In this document: positions 22,438 to 34,836 of the stretch, piece by piece | Numbering within the stretch: position 1 is the first letter of the stretch | Layout of the letters: every line of letters begins with the position of its first letter | Assembly (NCBI GenBank): GCA_036785705.1 | Contig: JAWUZG010000160.1 | Location: forward strand, 1-64,000 | Source of the DNA: Acanthornis magna | Lineage: Eukaryota; Chordata; Aves; Passeriformes; Acanthizidae | Direction: 5' to 3' | DNA length: 64,000 nt | Translations under genes and position numbers: made by a program | Notes under the pieces: generated by a model | What the model saw: the letters and a program-made list of their open reading frames with translations, nothing else | The model's database searches: none | Told to the model about the DNA's origin: nothing

Positions 22438-25400
22438 TCACAGCACGTTGCCGTAGATGTCACTGGGGTCCCGCTGTCGCCCCTGGGGTCACAGCAGCTC
22501 TGCGTAGGTCACCTGGGGGGGTGTGTTGCGGGGGAGCCATGCGAGAGACACCGGTTGGGGGGACCCGGGCGGGAGGTGACACCCGTGGGTGACGTGTCCC
22601 TGTCGCCAATACCGGACTCACCCTGGGCGTTCTTGGCGCTGACGAGGTGGGTGTAAAGCACCTCCCCCTCCTCCGGGGGGTCCGGGGGGGCCCTGCGGGG
22701 ATACGGGCGTGTCTGTGGGGCCGGGGGTTTTGGGGTGGGGGTAAAAGGGGGGTCAGGACTGGAGCCCCCCACTCACGTGTCCTGGGGCTTCCTCGTGGCT
22801 GCAAAGGAAATAGAGGAGGGGTTGACAATTGGGTCTGCGGGGCCACTGAAGCCCCTCAGGACCCCAGACTGCCTCCGGGACCCCCGAGCATCCCTGATGA
22901 CCCCTAGAACCCCAGAACCACCGCGGTGCTCCGCACCCCCTCTGTCCCCAGAACCCCAAGTCCGGCAGGGAGGGGGACCCTTCAGAGTTACCAGGACCCC
23001 TGAAAGAATCCCCAAAATCCCTGCACGTGTCCCCAACACCTTCCCAAACACCCCAGGACCTCCAGCCAAGGTCACTGGTGGCTCAGTCCCCCCCAAGTCA
23101 CATCACCCCCCCATGCTGGGGGACGTCCCACCGCCCTGGGATCCCGTCCCCCACTGTCACCCACCCGTGCGGTGCCACCTGTGCCAGCCCACGATGAGAG
23201 CCACGAGCAGGACCGGGAACGACAGGGACACACCAACCCCTGTGGCCACTGCTGGGGACAAAGTGGGACACACTGGGGTCACGCAGAACCCCAAAGGGCT
23301 CTGCACCGCCTGTGACCCCGTGTGACCCCACCTGTGCCCCAGTGTCTTGGCAGTGTCACCTCCAGGACCAGCTCTGGGCTGAGCGCCTGGAACACGCGGT
23401 GCCCGTCCAGCTGGTTGGTGGCCACACACTGGCAGGTGCCTGAATGTCCCACATCGATGTCCTTGAGCTCCAGGAGGGGACCCTGGGCCACCTCCTGCCC
23501 ATTGCGCAGCCAGGTGAAGGTCACAGGTGCTGAGCCCACCTGCACCGAGCAGCGCAGGGTCACGGGGTCACCTGGGCGCACCTGGTGTGCCAGGGGGCCA
23601 GGGGTGATGGTGGCATTGGCCACAGGCACTGTGGGGACAGAGACGGGGCTGAGGGTGGGGGAGGGGCTGGCACCCATTGTGGGGGGAGGGGACTGTGGGT
23701 GGGATGACGGTGGGATGGGTGCAATGGGGATGCCGTTTTTGCGTTACCACATTCTCAAATGTCCCTCTCCACTTGGACAGTGACATTCAATGTGGGGCTC
23801 TCACCCACACTGTCCCCATCACTGACCCGCACTAGTAGTGGCCGCTGTCCTTGTCCCCAGCATGGCAGAGATCCAGGCGGGGGCCGGTGCCCAGTGGTGT
23901 CCCAGAGCCCCCCCGGTGCCAGGACAAGGACAGGGGACCTGTCCCCGCGGCCACCGCGCAGCTCAGCACCAGGCTGTCACCCAGTGCCACCTGTGCCCCG
24001 GGGAACTGCACTGACAGGGAGAGCCCCGAGAGCGCGACGCCTGCGGGAGGGCACAGCGGAGCACAGTGAGGGACTCTGGGAGGATCTGAGAGGGGTGGGG
24101 AGACCCCAGTGAAAGAGAAGAGGGCCCAGAGATGGGGGAGGGCTTGGAAGGGAGCCCAGGGAAGGATGGGGGGGATTCAGGGAGGGGACAGCGGGAGAGG
24201 GATGGGGGTTGAGTGGATGGAATGAAAGATGAGGGGACTGGGGAGAGACGCAGGAAGAAATGAAAGGACCCAAGCAATGATGGGGACACCGGGAAAGGTG
24301 TCTGGGGGAGATGGGGGATTCCAGTCAGGTCTGGGGGACCCGGGGAGGCTGTCGGGGTTCCCCTGCCCATCCCCGCACTCACTGTCCACCGTGACGCGGA
24401 GCTGGGCGTTGCTCTTCCGCACAGTCCCCCCCTCGGAGCGCACCTCGCAGCTGTAATTGCCCGAGTGGGACACCCCCACGGCGGGCACCAGCAGCTGCGG
24501 GGACACCTGCGGGCCCCCCACCAACTGCCCATCCCGGTAGAAGAGGTGCAGGAGGGGGGCTCGGGGCCGCAGGGGGCTGGGGGTGCTGAGGCAGCTGAGA
24601 TTCAGGGGGGAGTCCTCGGTGGGCTCGGGGGGACCCTCCAGCACCGGCACCATGAAGAGTCCTGGGAAGGAGATGGGGATGGGGTCTTTGATTGTGAGTC
24701 TGTTGGGGAGGGGCTGTGGGGGTGTCGGTGTTTTGAGATGCTCACCGTGCACTTTCACTCTCACCGGCTTCGACAGCTCCCATTGCAAGTTTTTTCACCC
24801 AGCCCCCGCAGTGGTAGCTGCCTGTGTCGTTCAGCTGCACGGGGCACAGGGACAGCCCGGTCCCATCGAGGGACCTCCGCAGATCCTTCCCGTCACGGTA
24901 AAAGCTTACGCCGGTGACAGAGTTGTCACTCCAGCCCCGGCAACGCAGTGTCACGGTGTCCCCCTCCAGCAGCGCCCGCGCCGGCACCTGCAGCACCAAC
25001 GGGCCTGTGCGACAAGTGAGGACATATCAGTCCGGGAGGGTCCTGATGGCAGCGGCAGCCCCCCAGGGGTCCCCAATTCCAACACCGGGGTCCCCTCGCC
25101 CTAGGATGCTCTGGGATGTCCCCGTGTGCAGGGGACAGGCTCTCGTCACACGAGGGTGGTGTCCCAGGGAACAGAGCCCACCCAGAGCCCTAGGGGCCCC
25201 CACGAGTGTCACGGTGGGGACACAAACCCCCCTCACCATTTACGACGCTCATGAGGCTGCTGAGCCCGGTGCCGGGTCTGTGACAGTGGTAGGTGCCACT
25301 CTCAGTGACAGTGAAGTGGTGGAGTCCCTTCTTATTCCCCCAGCTACTCCCGTCCTTGTACCAGGTGGTGGCACCAGGTGTCCCCGAGTCCTGGCAGGTC

Positions 25401-26192
25401 AGTGTCACCTGGTCCCACAGCACCGCCGGTGTCCAGGAGGGATCCACGAGGAGCTGGGTGGTCTCAGCACCTGTGGGTGACAGGGGACACCAGCCTGCCA
25501 GGGCCAGCGTGGGGCTGGGGACAGAGGGTGGGGACACGGCATCTGCCGAGGACTCACCAGTGAGGCTGAGGGTCTGTGCTGGAAGGGAGAAGGGACAGGG
25601 CTGGGTGGGGGTGGCCCCATGGGCACATTCGAACCCGGGGCACGGGGTGTGGGGGCTGACCCCGAGCTGTCACTGTGTGGACCCCAGAGTGGCACGGATG
25701 TCTCGGGGATGGGGACACCACGGCCACCCCGTGCTCAGGCAGGACATGGGGACAGTGTGGACACTCTGGAAATGGGGACAGCACAGGTTCCCCGTGCTGG
25801 CACAGGTCACCCCCATCAGCCCCCCAGCACCTGTGTCCATAGCCCAACCCAAAGTTGCCCGTCCACTTGTCCCTATCCCTTCACCCTTGTGTCCCCCTGT
25901 CCCCACAGCTGCCCCAGCTCCATGATGCCTCCCCACACCCGTGTCCCCCCATTATGGTCCCCATGATTCTGTCCCTCCTCTCCTGTCCCCTCAGCCAAAC
26001 CATGACCTTGGTCACCTCATGGAGTGGCTCTGCTGGCATAGGGACCTCAGGGGACCCCGTAACCCTCCTGTGCCCCCTCCCACCGCTCTCTGCCTCACCA
26101 GGGCCCATCCCCGGGGTGTCAGGCCCGTGCCTGGGGCACTCACCCCACAGGAGCAGTGTCACCTTCCCAGCCATCCCGGTGTCCCCAGCCAT
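22438..26192 (-). pseudogene. FCRL-like receptor pseudogene D (five Ig exons)
   Basis: Exons (minus): signal peptide 26192-26144, 21-bp exon 25578-25558, D1 25470-25237, D2 25004-24746, D3 24661-24383, D4 24040-23772, D5 23628-23332, TM 23251-23165, cytoplasmic 22798-22777, 22692-22622 and a last exon ending 22438. Lesions: D2 has a +1 shift in an A run (GTGAAAAAAC against GTGGAAAAC in gene I). D4 has TAC TAG in place of TAC CAG, a 1-bp deletion and no usable donor. The last-exon acceptor is CAT instead of CAG. A TGA follows VTYAELL. The signal peptide, D1, D3, D5 and the VLYTHL exon are still open. It is the inverted partner of gene A and is closest in sequence to gene I. Confidence 0.85.
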
Positions 26193-26880
26193 CTGGGCTA
26201 GCTGTCACACGCTGTCGAGGCCACCTGTGCCCTGGGTGGCGGCTCTTCGGATGAAGGGGAAGGAAGCGAAGTCATCTCTTGACCTCATAAGTGGGTGGCG
26301 CATGGTGGGGGCTGGGTGGGGACAGGCTGGCCACAAGCTGGGGACTTCATGGGTTTGGGTACCCGTGCATGGGTGTTCCTTGGGAATGGGGGTCCTGGGC
26401 TGTGGAGATCATGGGGAATGGCAATCCTGGGATGGGGCCCCAGGTAGGGGGGACATAAGGAATGGGGGTCCCATGGTTGGGTTCCCACGGCAATGGGGGT
26501 TGCAGGGATGGGCAGTGGTTGGGTGGGCACATGGGTCGCAGCTCCTTCACGGGGTGCCTCAGATTTTGGGGTGGCTGAGGGCCCAGCGCTGCCCCCTCGG
26601 GTGGGTCAGGGCCTGGGGGGGTCACCCCAGGTGGATTCCAAGTGGCTTTAAGTCTGTGGCCCCTCCCCCGCCCAGGGGCTTTTTCCACTTTATCGCCATT
26701 TCTTTCCTTTTTTCCCTCAGTTTCTGACCCCTCCTGCATTTCTTGGCTTGACAATCCCAGGGAACACCAGAGCACGGAATGGCTTGGGGGGACCCGAAGA
26801 GAGGGGGAAAAGGGGGACTGGGGGTGCAGGGAGTGGTGGGGGGGCTGTGGGGGTTGGGGGTGTCTGGCTGTGTCCCCCAA

Positions 26881-26912
26881 CACTTTCACTTTCTCTTTCC
26901 TGCAGCAGAAGG
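26881..26912 (-). promoter_or_regulatory. IRF/ISRE-like element upstream of gene D
   Basis: Minus-strand GGAAAGAGAAAGTGAAAGTG, with three GAAA units at 6-bp spacing overlapping a GGAA core, adjoining GGCCTCTTCCTTCTGC. It lies about 0.7 kb before the start of D and is well preserved although D is a pseudogene. Confidence 0.55.
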
Positions 26913-27059
26913 AAGAGGCCATTTGTGCTGAGAGTCAGAGGGGTGGGGGGTGGGCTCTGTCCTGGGGTGGCACATCCAGAGGGGTCCTGTCCTGAGGGAT
27001 GGCAGTTCAGGGGGGGCGTGTCCACACTTCTCCATTCTTGGTCATCCCTGAAAGGATCT

Positions 27060-27660
27060 GAGCAGCTTGGGAATGGAGCCCCAGGCAGGAAGGAGCTCCC
27101 AAACTCCTCCTCCTTGCAGCCTGTGCCCATCCAAGGCTGGGGCCCAGCCATGGCACAGCCCCACTGCCCAGGGATGGCCATTGGCCAGCCCTGCTCTGGC
27201 CAGCCCCAGGGGACAGCCAGGACCTGAGGCTCCCAGCCACCCCCTTGGCTTTGATTCTCACAGCTTTAGAGCTGCTCCAAGGTGAGAATTGTGTGGGGGA
27301 AAAAGGCCTGGCTGTGGTTTGCTCAGCTCTACAAGAAGCACAAAAACCAATGGGAGCCCAAGCAGTGGCTCTGTGAGGGCCTGTGATGGTTTTGAGAGCA
27401 GGGCTGGCTGGAAACCCCCCCTGCAGGGGCAGCTGTGAGGGAAGCAGTCCAGAAATGCAGCAATTGATCATTTTGTCCCTCTGGCCAAGGGACTGAGAGA
27501 GCCCCAAAACTCCTGCAAAGACAACAACAATCTGCTCAACAACCTGACCTGGACCCTCCTCCTTCCTGCACAAAACTTGCAGCCCTTTGGAAGCTCTCGG
27601 AAAGAATGTTTGGTTTCTGGCTGTGGCCACCAGAGGAGAGGGAAAAGTTTGGAAATATTG
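27060..27660 (-). repeat. Recurrent upstream block, copy 3 (5' of gene D)
   Basis: Same block as 20780-21320, minus orientation, 0.9-1.5 kb upstream of gene D. It continues into 27660-28090, which is shared in inverse with 53610-54060 near gene H. Confidence 0.65.
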
Positions 27661-27992
27661 AGCAGGGCTCCACACATGGATCCAGGGATCAGGGGGTGAG
27701 AGCAGGAGCAGGGAGTGCCCAGGCAGGAGAATTCAGGGCAGGATGGAGTGGATTTTCCAGGGAAACAGACCCTGAGGGACACACAGGCATTTTCACAGAT
27801 TGCTGTGCAGTGGTCCAAGGATGGACAGAGTTGTTCCCTTTTGGGTGCAGAATCCATGGGAAGTAAATCAAGTCTCAGGGTGGGAATGAGAAAAATGGGA
27901 AGAGCTCCTAGATATGGCCCAAGCAAAGGCTTTCCTGTGGGGTGGGTTGCTGCCCAGCAGCCAGAGAACAATGCCATGGACCTGTTGGACAC
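27468..27992 (-). other. Conserved open frame in the upstream block (174 codons), unknown
   Basis: A single open frame ends in ...LSPLARGTK and has a same-frame counterpart of 177 codons at 53695-54228, with matching residues along most of its length and in-frame length differences. No family is recognised and no signal peptide is evident. It may be a chance frame kept by recent duplication. Listed because it is open in both copies. Confidence 0.25.
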
Positions 27993-28596
27993 TCAGTAAC
28001 ATTCCTCACTCTGTATTATCCACAGGCAAACACTGCTGTGGGATGCACCAATGGGGTCCTAAAGGGAACCATAAAGTCTCATTTCTTCGTGATTTGTTTT
28101 GTTTTCACTGTGAGTGACTCTTTGGGAGACCAACTATTAAAAAGAATCTATAAACCAGGCTGTTTTATCATTGTCAGCTTGATTTTGGCCGAGTTTATTT
28201 TTCTTTACTGGAAAAGAAATGGTGTGGGAAAAGCATTTCACCCTTATCCTATAGATGTATAATTTTGTCTGAACCACCTGGGAATGAGGAAATTCAACCA
28301 AAGTTAGCCTGGGAGTTACCATTGTCAGGGGCAGGTCATGACAGGGCACCCCTGAATTTGGTGCACCCCAGAGGTCACAGTGCCCCACAGGGGACAGAGG
28401 GGGTGGTCAGGGATCCCCGCAGTACAGGGATTCCCCAGGACATGGGAACTGCAGAGCAAGGACCCCCCAGGACAAGACCCAGGCATCGCCACACCAGAGG
28501 AGTCCTTTGCCTCCAGGGCAGGGCCACTCTGGATGTGCCCCCCAGGACAGAACCCACCTCCCCTACCCCCTGTCTGACTCTCAGTGTAAATGGAGA

Positions 28597-28617
28597 GGAA
28601 AGAGAAAGTGAAAGTGG
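28597..28617 (+). promoter_or_regulatory. IRF/ISRE-like element upstream of gene E
   Basis: GGAAAGAGAAAGTGAAAGTG, identical in core to the element of gene D but on the plus strand. It lies about 0.97 kb before the start of E. D and E are head to head, so the two elements are about 1.7 kb apart and divergent. Confidence 0.55.
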
Positions 28618-29568
28618 TGGGGAAAGCACAGCCCAAGAGCTCCATCCCCCACAGGCCCCCTTTTACCCCTCCCTGGCATCCCCAACCTGATTCCTGCTCA
28701 GGTGCTCCCTGGGATTGCTGAGCCAGGAAATGGGGGGGTGGGAGGGGGTGGTGTGGAAGTAAGGAAAATAGGGAAAAATAGAAATAAAAAGAGAGAAAAG
28801 CCCAGGGGTGTGTGGGGCACAGACCCAGAGCCTCCCAGGACAAGCCTCAGGTGCCCTCCAGGCTAGGAGCACCCTGTGGGGGCTGTGCTGGGCCCTGAGT
28901 CACCCCAAAATCTGAGGCACCCAATGAAGAAGCTGTGTCCCATGTGCCCACCCAGACATTGCCCATCCCTGGGACCCCAATTCCCCTGGGAACCCAACCA
29001 TGGGAACCCCATTCCCTTGGGAACCAAACCATGGGACCCCCATCCAGGACTCCCATTGCCAGGACCCCCATTCCCTTCATCCCATCCCATGGCCCCCCCT
29101 TCCCCCAGAACTCCTATTCCCGAGGGTCCCCTTTTTTCACCCCACACCCCCAACACTGGAACCCACATTCCATGACCCCAAATCCCTGGGAACCATGTTT
29201 CTCCAGGACCCTCATCCCTGGAATCCCCAAGCCTGGGGACCCTGATTGCCCAGACCCCCATCCCCTCTGACTGCCCTTCCTCTAGACCCCAATTCCCCTG
29301 GACCCCAATTCTCCTGGACACCCATCCTTAGCTCCCCACATCATCTGAGCCGCCCACACCTGGGAACTCCATGTCCCACCGTGTCCCCAGACCATCCCAC
29401 AACGTCCCCAACCTGTCCCCTGCTGTGTTTCCACCCTGCCCCCACCCTGCCCCAACCAAGGTCCACCTACACGTGCGGATGAAACGTGACCTCGCTTCCT
29501 TCCCCTCTGCCCCAAGAGCTGCCACCCAGGGGACAGGCGGCCCCAGCAGCGTGTGACTGCCAGCACGG

Positions 29569-32500
29569 ATGGCCAGGGACAGCAGGATGGCCGGGAAGGT
29601 GGCGCTGCTCCTGTGGGGTGAGTGCCCCACGGATGGGCCCTGGTGAGGCAGAGAGCGGTGGGGAGGGGACACAGGGGGCTGCGCGGTCCCCTGAGGTCCC
29701 CAATGCCAGCAGAGCCATTCCATGGGGGTGGACTCTGGCGTGACCAGAGTCATGGGGTGGCCGTGGGGACAGGAACAGGAGGACAGGAGTAGGGGAACTG
29801 GGATGTGAGGAGATGAACAGGGGAACTGAGATGCAGGGACAAGGATGTGGCAAAAGGAACCTTGGGGCTGGGGCAGCTGTGGGGACAGGGACAGGGAGAC
29901 AGGGATGCAGGGACAGGGACAAGGGGACAAGCACGATAAGGATGGGCCATGGGGACAAGGGCCCTTGGAATGGAATCATGAGCACAGGCCATGGCAATGT
30001 GGCCATGGGGACATATGCTGGGGGCTGGTGGAGGTAATGTGTGCCAGCATGGTGGAGTCACCATGCCCGGGGTGTCCACAGTGTCCCCATGTCCTGCCCC
30101 AACCTGGGATGTCTGAGGTGTCCCTGTCCTCAAGGCGCCTGTGCTAAGTCAGTGTCCCCATGGGGATAGTTTGGGGACAGATCCCACACTCCATGCCCTG
30201 GGTGCTGCTGTCCCTGCAGGGCTACCCCCAACCAGCTCTTCTCCTTTATCCCTTCCAGCCCAGACCCTCGGCCTCGCTGGTGAGTCCTCAGGGGGATGCC
30301 ATGTCCCCACCCTGCTGTCCCTAGCCCAGTGGTGGCCCTGCCAGGCTGGTGTCCCCTGTCACCTGCAGGTGCCCAGACCACACAGCTCCTGGTGGAGCCC
30401 CCCTGGACACCAGCGGTGCTGTGCGTCAAGGTGACACTGACCTGCCAGGGCTCAGGGACCCTGCATGCCAGCACCTGATACAAGGATGGGAAGCGCTGGG
30501 GGAAGAAGGGACCCGACCACCTCACTGTCACTGAGAGTGGCACCTACAAATGTCAAACACCCAGTACTGGGCTCAGCCCCACTGTGACAGTCTTAAACGG
30601 TGAGGGGGGATCTTAAATTATCAGGGTGGACCCTGATCGGTCTGGGTGGGCTCCACTCCGTGGATGGCCTCATACCCCTTGTGTGGTGGGAGCCTGTCCC
30701 CTGTACACGGGGACATCTCAGTGCACCCCAGTGCATCCCAGCATGATAGGACCCCTGTGGTGTCCCTGGGATCCTCCCACGCAATGGAGCCTCTCCCCAG
30801 TGATCCCCTGTGCCATGGGGACTCACCTCGGACCTGTCCGAGGCCCTCAGTGTGACAGGACCTCCCTGTCCCACAGACCGGCTGATGCTGCAGGTGCCAG
30901 CACGGGCGCTGCTGGAGGGGGACACGGTGACACTGCGTTGTCGGAGCTGGAAGGACACACCGGTCACCAGGGTGCGATTTTATTGTGGGGAGAAGGATGT
31001 GGGGGGTTCCCTCAGCAGAACAGAGCTGTCCCTGTCCCCCGTGCAGCTGCACCACAGCGGCCGCTACCACTGCAGGGGCTGGGTTAACACCGGGTCGTCA
31101 CTGTCAGCACCAGTGACAGTGAAAGTGCACGGTGAGCACCCCCACAGCTGAACTCCAATATCCCAACACCCGCACAGCCATTTCCCAGTGGATTCAGAGT
31201 CACAGTCCCCACCTCCCATCTCCTTCCCAGAGCTCTTCTCGGTGCCGGTTCTGGAGGGTCCCCACGAGGTCATCGGGGGCTCCCCCCTGAATCTCAGCTG
31301 CCTCAGCACCCCCAGCCCCCTGCGGCCCCGAGCCCCCCTCCTGCACCTCTTCTACCGGGACGGGCAGTTGGTGGGGGGCCCGCAGGGGTCCCCGCAGCTC
31401 CTGGTGCCCGCCGTGGGGGTGTCCCACTCGGGCGATTACAGCTGCGAGGTGCGCTCCGAGTGGGGGGCCGTGCGGAAGAGCAGCGCCCGGCTCCGCGTCA
31501 CGGTGCGCAGTGAGTGCGGGGATGGGCACGGGAGCCCCGACAGCCTCCCCGGGTCCCCCATGCCTTCTCAATACTCTCTCTGTGTGTTTCCACCCCTTCC
31601 CAGATCCCTCCCTGGTCCCTGCATCCCTCATCAGGTCCCCCCATCCCACCCTAAGTACACCCCTCCCTCTCTTAGGTCCCTCCATTGTCCATGTTCCCAC
31701 CATCCCTCTCTATGTCCCCAAAACCTTCCCTGTGGTCCCCTCCAACCCTCTCCATGTCCCCCTCCTTGAATCTCCCATCCCTTCCTGGGATCCTTTCCAT
31801 CCCTTTCCAAGCCTCTCCTGCATCTCTGGGCCCCTTTCTTCCTCACTGAGATCCCTCCACCCCTCTCTGATCCTCCCCTTCCCTAAGTCCTTCACTGCTT
31901 CCTGGTGTCCCCAACCCCTCCCGGGTTCTCAATTCCCTTCATGTCCCCCCACAGGGGTCCCAGTCTCGGGTGTGTCCCTGCCAGCACAGCCTCCCGGGGG
32001 ACAGGTGGCACTGGGTGACCGCCTGGTGCTGAGCTGCACGGTGGCTGCAGGGACAGGTCCCCTGTCCTTCTTCTGGCACCGGGGGGGCTCGAGGGCACCG
32101 CTGGGCACCGGTCCCCACCTGGAGCTGCACCACATTGGGTACGAGGACAGCGGCCACTACCAGTGCCGGGTCAGCAACGGGGACAGCATGGCTTAGAGCC
32201 CCACACTGAATGTCACCGTCCTGGGTGAGCGGGACCCTTGGGCTGGGGGTGTCTCCCTTACGGCATCCCCAATTTCACACATTCGCATCCCACCTCATCT
32301 CCCTGACACCATCCCCAACCCATCCCAGGTCGCAGCCCCCACCACTGGGCATCACAGTCCTGGGGTTACTGGGACCACCTGGGTCCTGATATCCCCACCC
32401 AGGACATGCCACCCATGAGTCCCTCATCCCACCTGTCACATCCCCCACCCCACATCAGGTCAAAGTCACCGTGCTGAGCGTGACCCTATCGGGGGAATCG

Positions 32501-34151
32501 TACCCCTGGGATTGGGGTGATGCCCCCCATGATATGCCTCATCCCACCGATCACATCCCACCCACACCATTCCACACCCCACACCAGGTGACAACGCCCA
32601 TCACCCTTGAACATGGTCCTGGGGGAGAGGAACCCTCAGGCTTGTGGTCACCCCATTCACAGTATCCCTCATCTCACTCTCATCTCACCCTCACCTCACC
32701 CTCATCCCATCGTCATCCCATCCATCACATGCCCTCATCCCACACAGGTGAGGATCCCCACCATCATGGGTCACAGTCACAGGTGAAGGGGACCCTCTGT
32801 GTCCAGGTGCCACCATGCACAGACTCATCTGTCATCCCACCCATCCCATCCTCATCCCACCCATGCCATCCTCATCCCACCCATCCTACCGTCATCCCCC
32901 CACACCGGGTTCCAGCCCCTCCCCCCAAACCCTCAGCCCCGTCTCTGTCCCCGCAGTGCCTGTGGCCCATGCCACCATCACCCCTGGCCCCCCGGCACAC
33001 CAGGTGCGCGCAGGTGACCCCGTGACACTGCGTTGCTCAGTGCAAGTGGGCTCAGCACCTGTCACCTTCACCTGGCTGTGCGACGGGCGGGAGGTGGCCC
33101 GGGGTCCCCTCCTGGAGCTTGGGGACATTGATGTAGGACATTCGGGCACCTACCAATGCGTGGCCACCAACCAGCTGGACGGGCACCATGTGTTCCAGGC
33201 ACTCAGCCCAGTGCTGTCCCTGGAGGTGACACCACGGGAACACAGGAGCACAGGTGGGGTGACATTTGATCACTGGGGTTCCAAGTCGCCCAGAGTGACA
33301 GGAGATCCCAATGTGTCCCCCTTTTTCTCCAACAGTGGCTGCAGGTGTCACTGGGTCCCTCCTGGTCTTGGTCATTCTCATGGGTATCGTTGTGGGTTGG
33401 CACTGATGGAATGGTATGTGTGGGTGGCAATGGGGGTGACGGGGCCCTGGGGAGTTGGGAAGGACCCTAGAATTTGGGAGGAATGGGCACAACCCACAGC
33501 TCCTAACCTGGGGGCCACTGAGCCACTTGTGACTTTTCTCAGTGTCCTCCAGGATTTGGGGAGGTGTTGGAGGGTCATGCAGGGGTGTTGGGGCTTCTTT
33601 CAGAGATCCTCAGAGACTTTGGAGGGCTCCCCTCGATGGGTTTGTCATTCTCGGGGCTCAGGGATTGTTCAGGGGCTCTGAGGGGAATTGAGATTTTCGT
33701 GGGGTTTCAGGATTCCTGAGTGTGGTCATGGCCTCTGGGACCCCACAGTCACCCCCACCTCTTTCCTTTGCAGCCACCAGGAAGCACCAGGAAAGGTGAG
33801 TGGGGGGCTCCAAACACCACCCCTCTTTTACCCCAACCCCCAAGATCTCCCATCCCATCCCACACACCCTTATCCCCACAGGACACCCCCAGAGCCCCCG
33901 GCCCTCCCAGAGGAGGGGGAGGTGCTGTACACCCACATTGTGAGCACCAAGCGGACAGGGCGTGAGTACAGGGTGGGACAGAGTCATGTCATCCGTGGGT
34001 GTCACGCCTCAACCAGATCCCACAGCCAGTGTCTCTCGCAGTGTCCCCCCATGCCACCAAACTCCAGGATGCCCAGGTGACCTACGCAGAGCTGCCTGGG
34101 ACCCATGGGTGACTGCACGAACACAGTGACATCCACGGGAATGTGCTGTGA
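29569..34151 (+). pseudogene. FCRL-like receptor pseudogene E (five Ig exons)
   Basis: Exons: signal peptide 29569-29617 (second ATG 29587), 21-bp exon 30259-30279, D1 30369-30599, D2 30877-31131, D3 31231-31509, D4 31955-32224, D5 32957-33253, TM 33336-33419, cytoplasmic 33774-33795, 33882-33961 and 34042-34151. Splice sites are intact, but four in-frame stops occur: TGA 30476-30478 in D1 (the core Trp codon), TAG 32194-32196 in D4, TGA 33404-33406 just after the TM, and TGA 34110-34112 after VTYAEL. VLYTHI and VTYAEL remain readable. D3 is strikingly well preserved compared with the rest. It is organised like gene F, about 10.4 kb upstream of it. Confidence 0.85.
32660..32900. repeat. CATCTCACCCT-type minisatellite in the D4-D5 intron of E
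   Basis: Degenerate 10-11 bp units (CATCTCACCCT, CATCCCACC). A related array lies in the same intron of gene G (50878-50975), so it predates the duplication. Confidence 0.7.
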
Positions 34152-34836
34152 CAATGGGGGCACTGGTGGGCACTGGGGGGTTCTGGGGGGACTGGGGGAC
34201 AGTGGGGGACCCTGCCCAGGGGCAGCCACAAATGTGTGTGTCCCCCCCACTGCTTCTGTGGGTGCCCAGACTTCATGGCTAATGTGGTCACAAGTGGGGG
34301 ATGCCTTGTGAGGCTGTACAGAGCACCCTGAGCTCCCCAGTCCCCTTCCCAGTGCCTCTAGGACCCCCAAGGGCTTCCCCATCCCCCTTCCACTACCCCG
34401 AGTGGCTCCTCATTCCACATCCCAGTGCTCCCAGTACCCTCAGAGAATTTCCCATTCCATCGCCACAGTGCTGCCAATACCCTCAGGGTTTCCTTATTCC
34501 CCTTCCCACCACCCCTCCATTGCTCTCAGTACATCCAGGGGCTCCTCATTCCACCTCCCACTTCCAGGGGAGCACTGGACTCATTTCCTCTTATTGGACA
34601 TAAATTCAAGCTTTTTGGTTAAACTGGCAGAAATGGTGTTTCTTTGTTCAGCTCTCTCGAGCTTTAGCAATGGGATTCTCCAATTTTGGGCTGCCACTAA
34701 AAACCAGGGGCTGCTGCCCCTCCCCTCCCAGTGGAGGCACAAAAGACAAAGATCCCAAAGGGCTGAGAGAAGAACAATTTCCTGCAAAGAGCTATGAGAG
34801 AAGAAAACCAACAGCAACAGCACCAAGATTCAGAAT

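Larger units (their letters stand above)
1..25213. repeat. Large imperfect inverted duplication A-B / C-D
   Basis: Left arm 1-12067 (genes A and B) is mirrored by right arm 14786-25213 (genes C and D) around a spacer of about 2.7 kb. The inner ends (11890-12067 and 14786-14970) are near-identical reverse complements. The D1-D2 intron at the left window edge aligns to that of gene D near 25.0-25.2 kb. The left arm has two LTR insertions (about 1.8 kb) that the right arm lacks. Similar 3' flanks also follow E and F, so the symmetry may reflect several duplications rather than one inversion. Confidence 0.65.

Noticed and set aside
34081..34151. Functional ITIM exon in gene E
   Set aside because: VTYAEL is intact, but three earlier in-frame stops prevent its translation.
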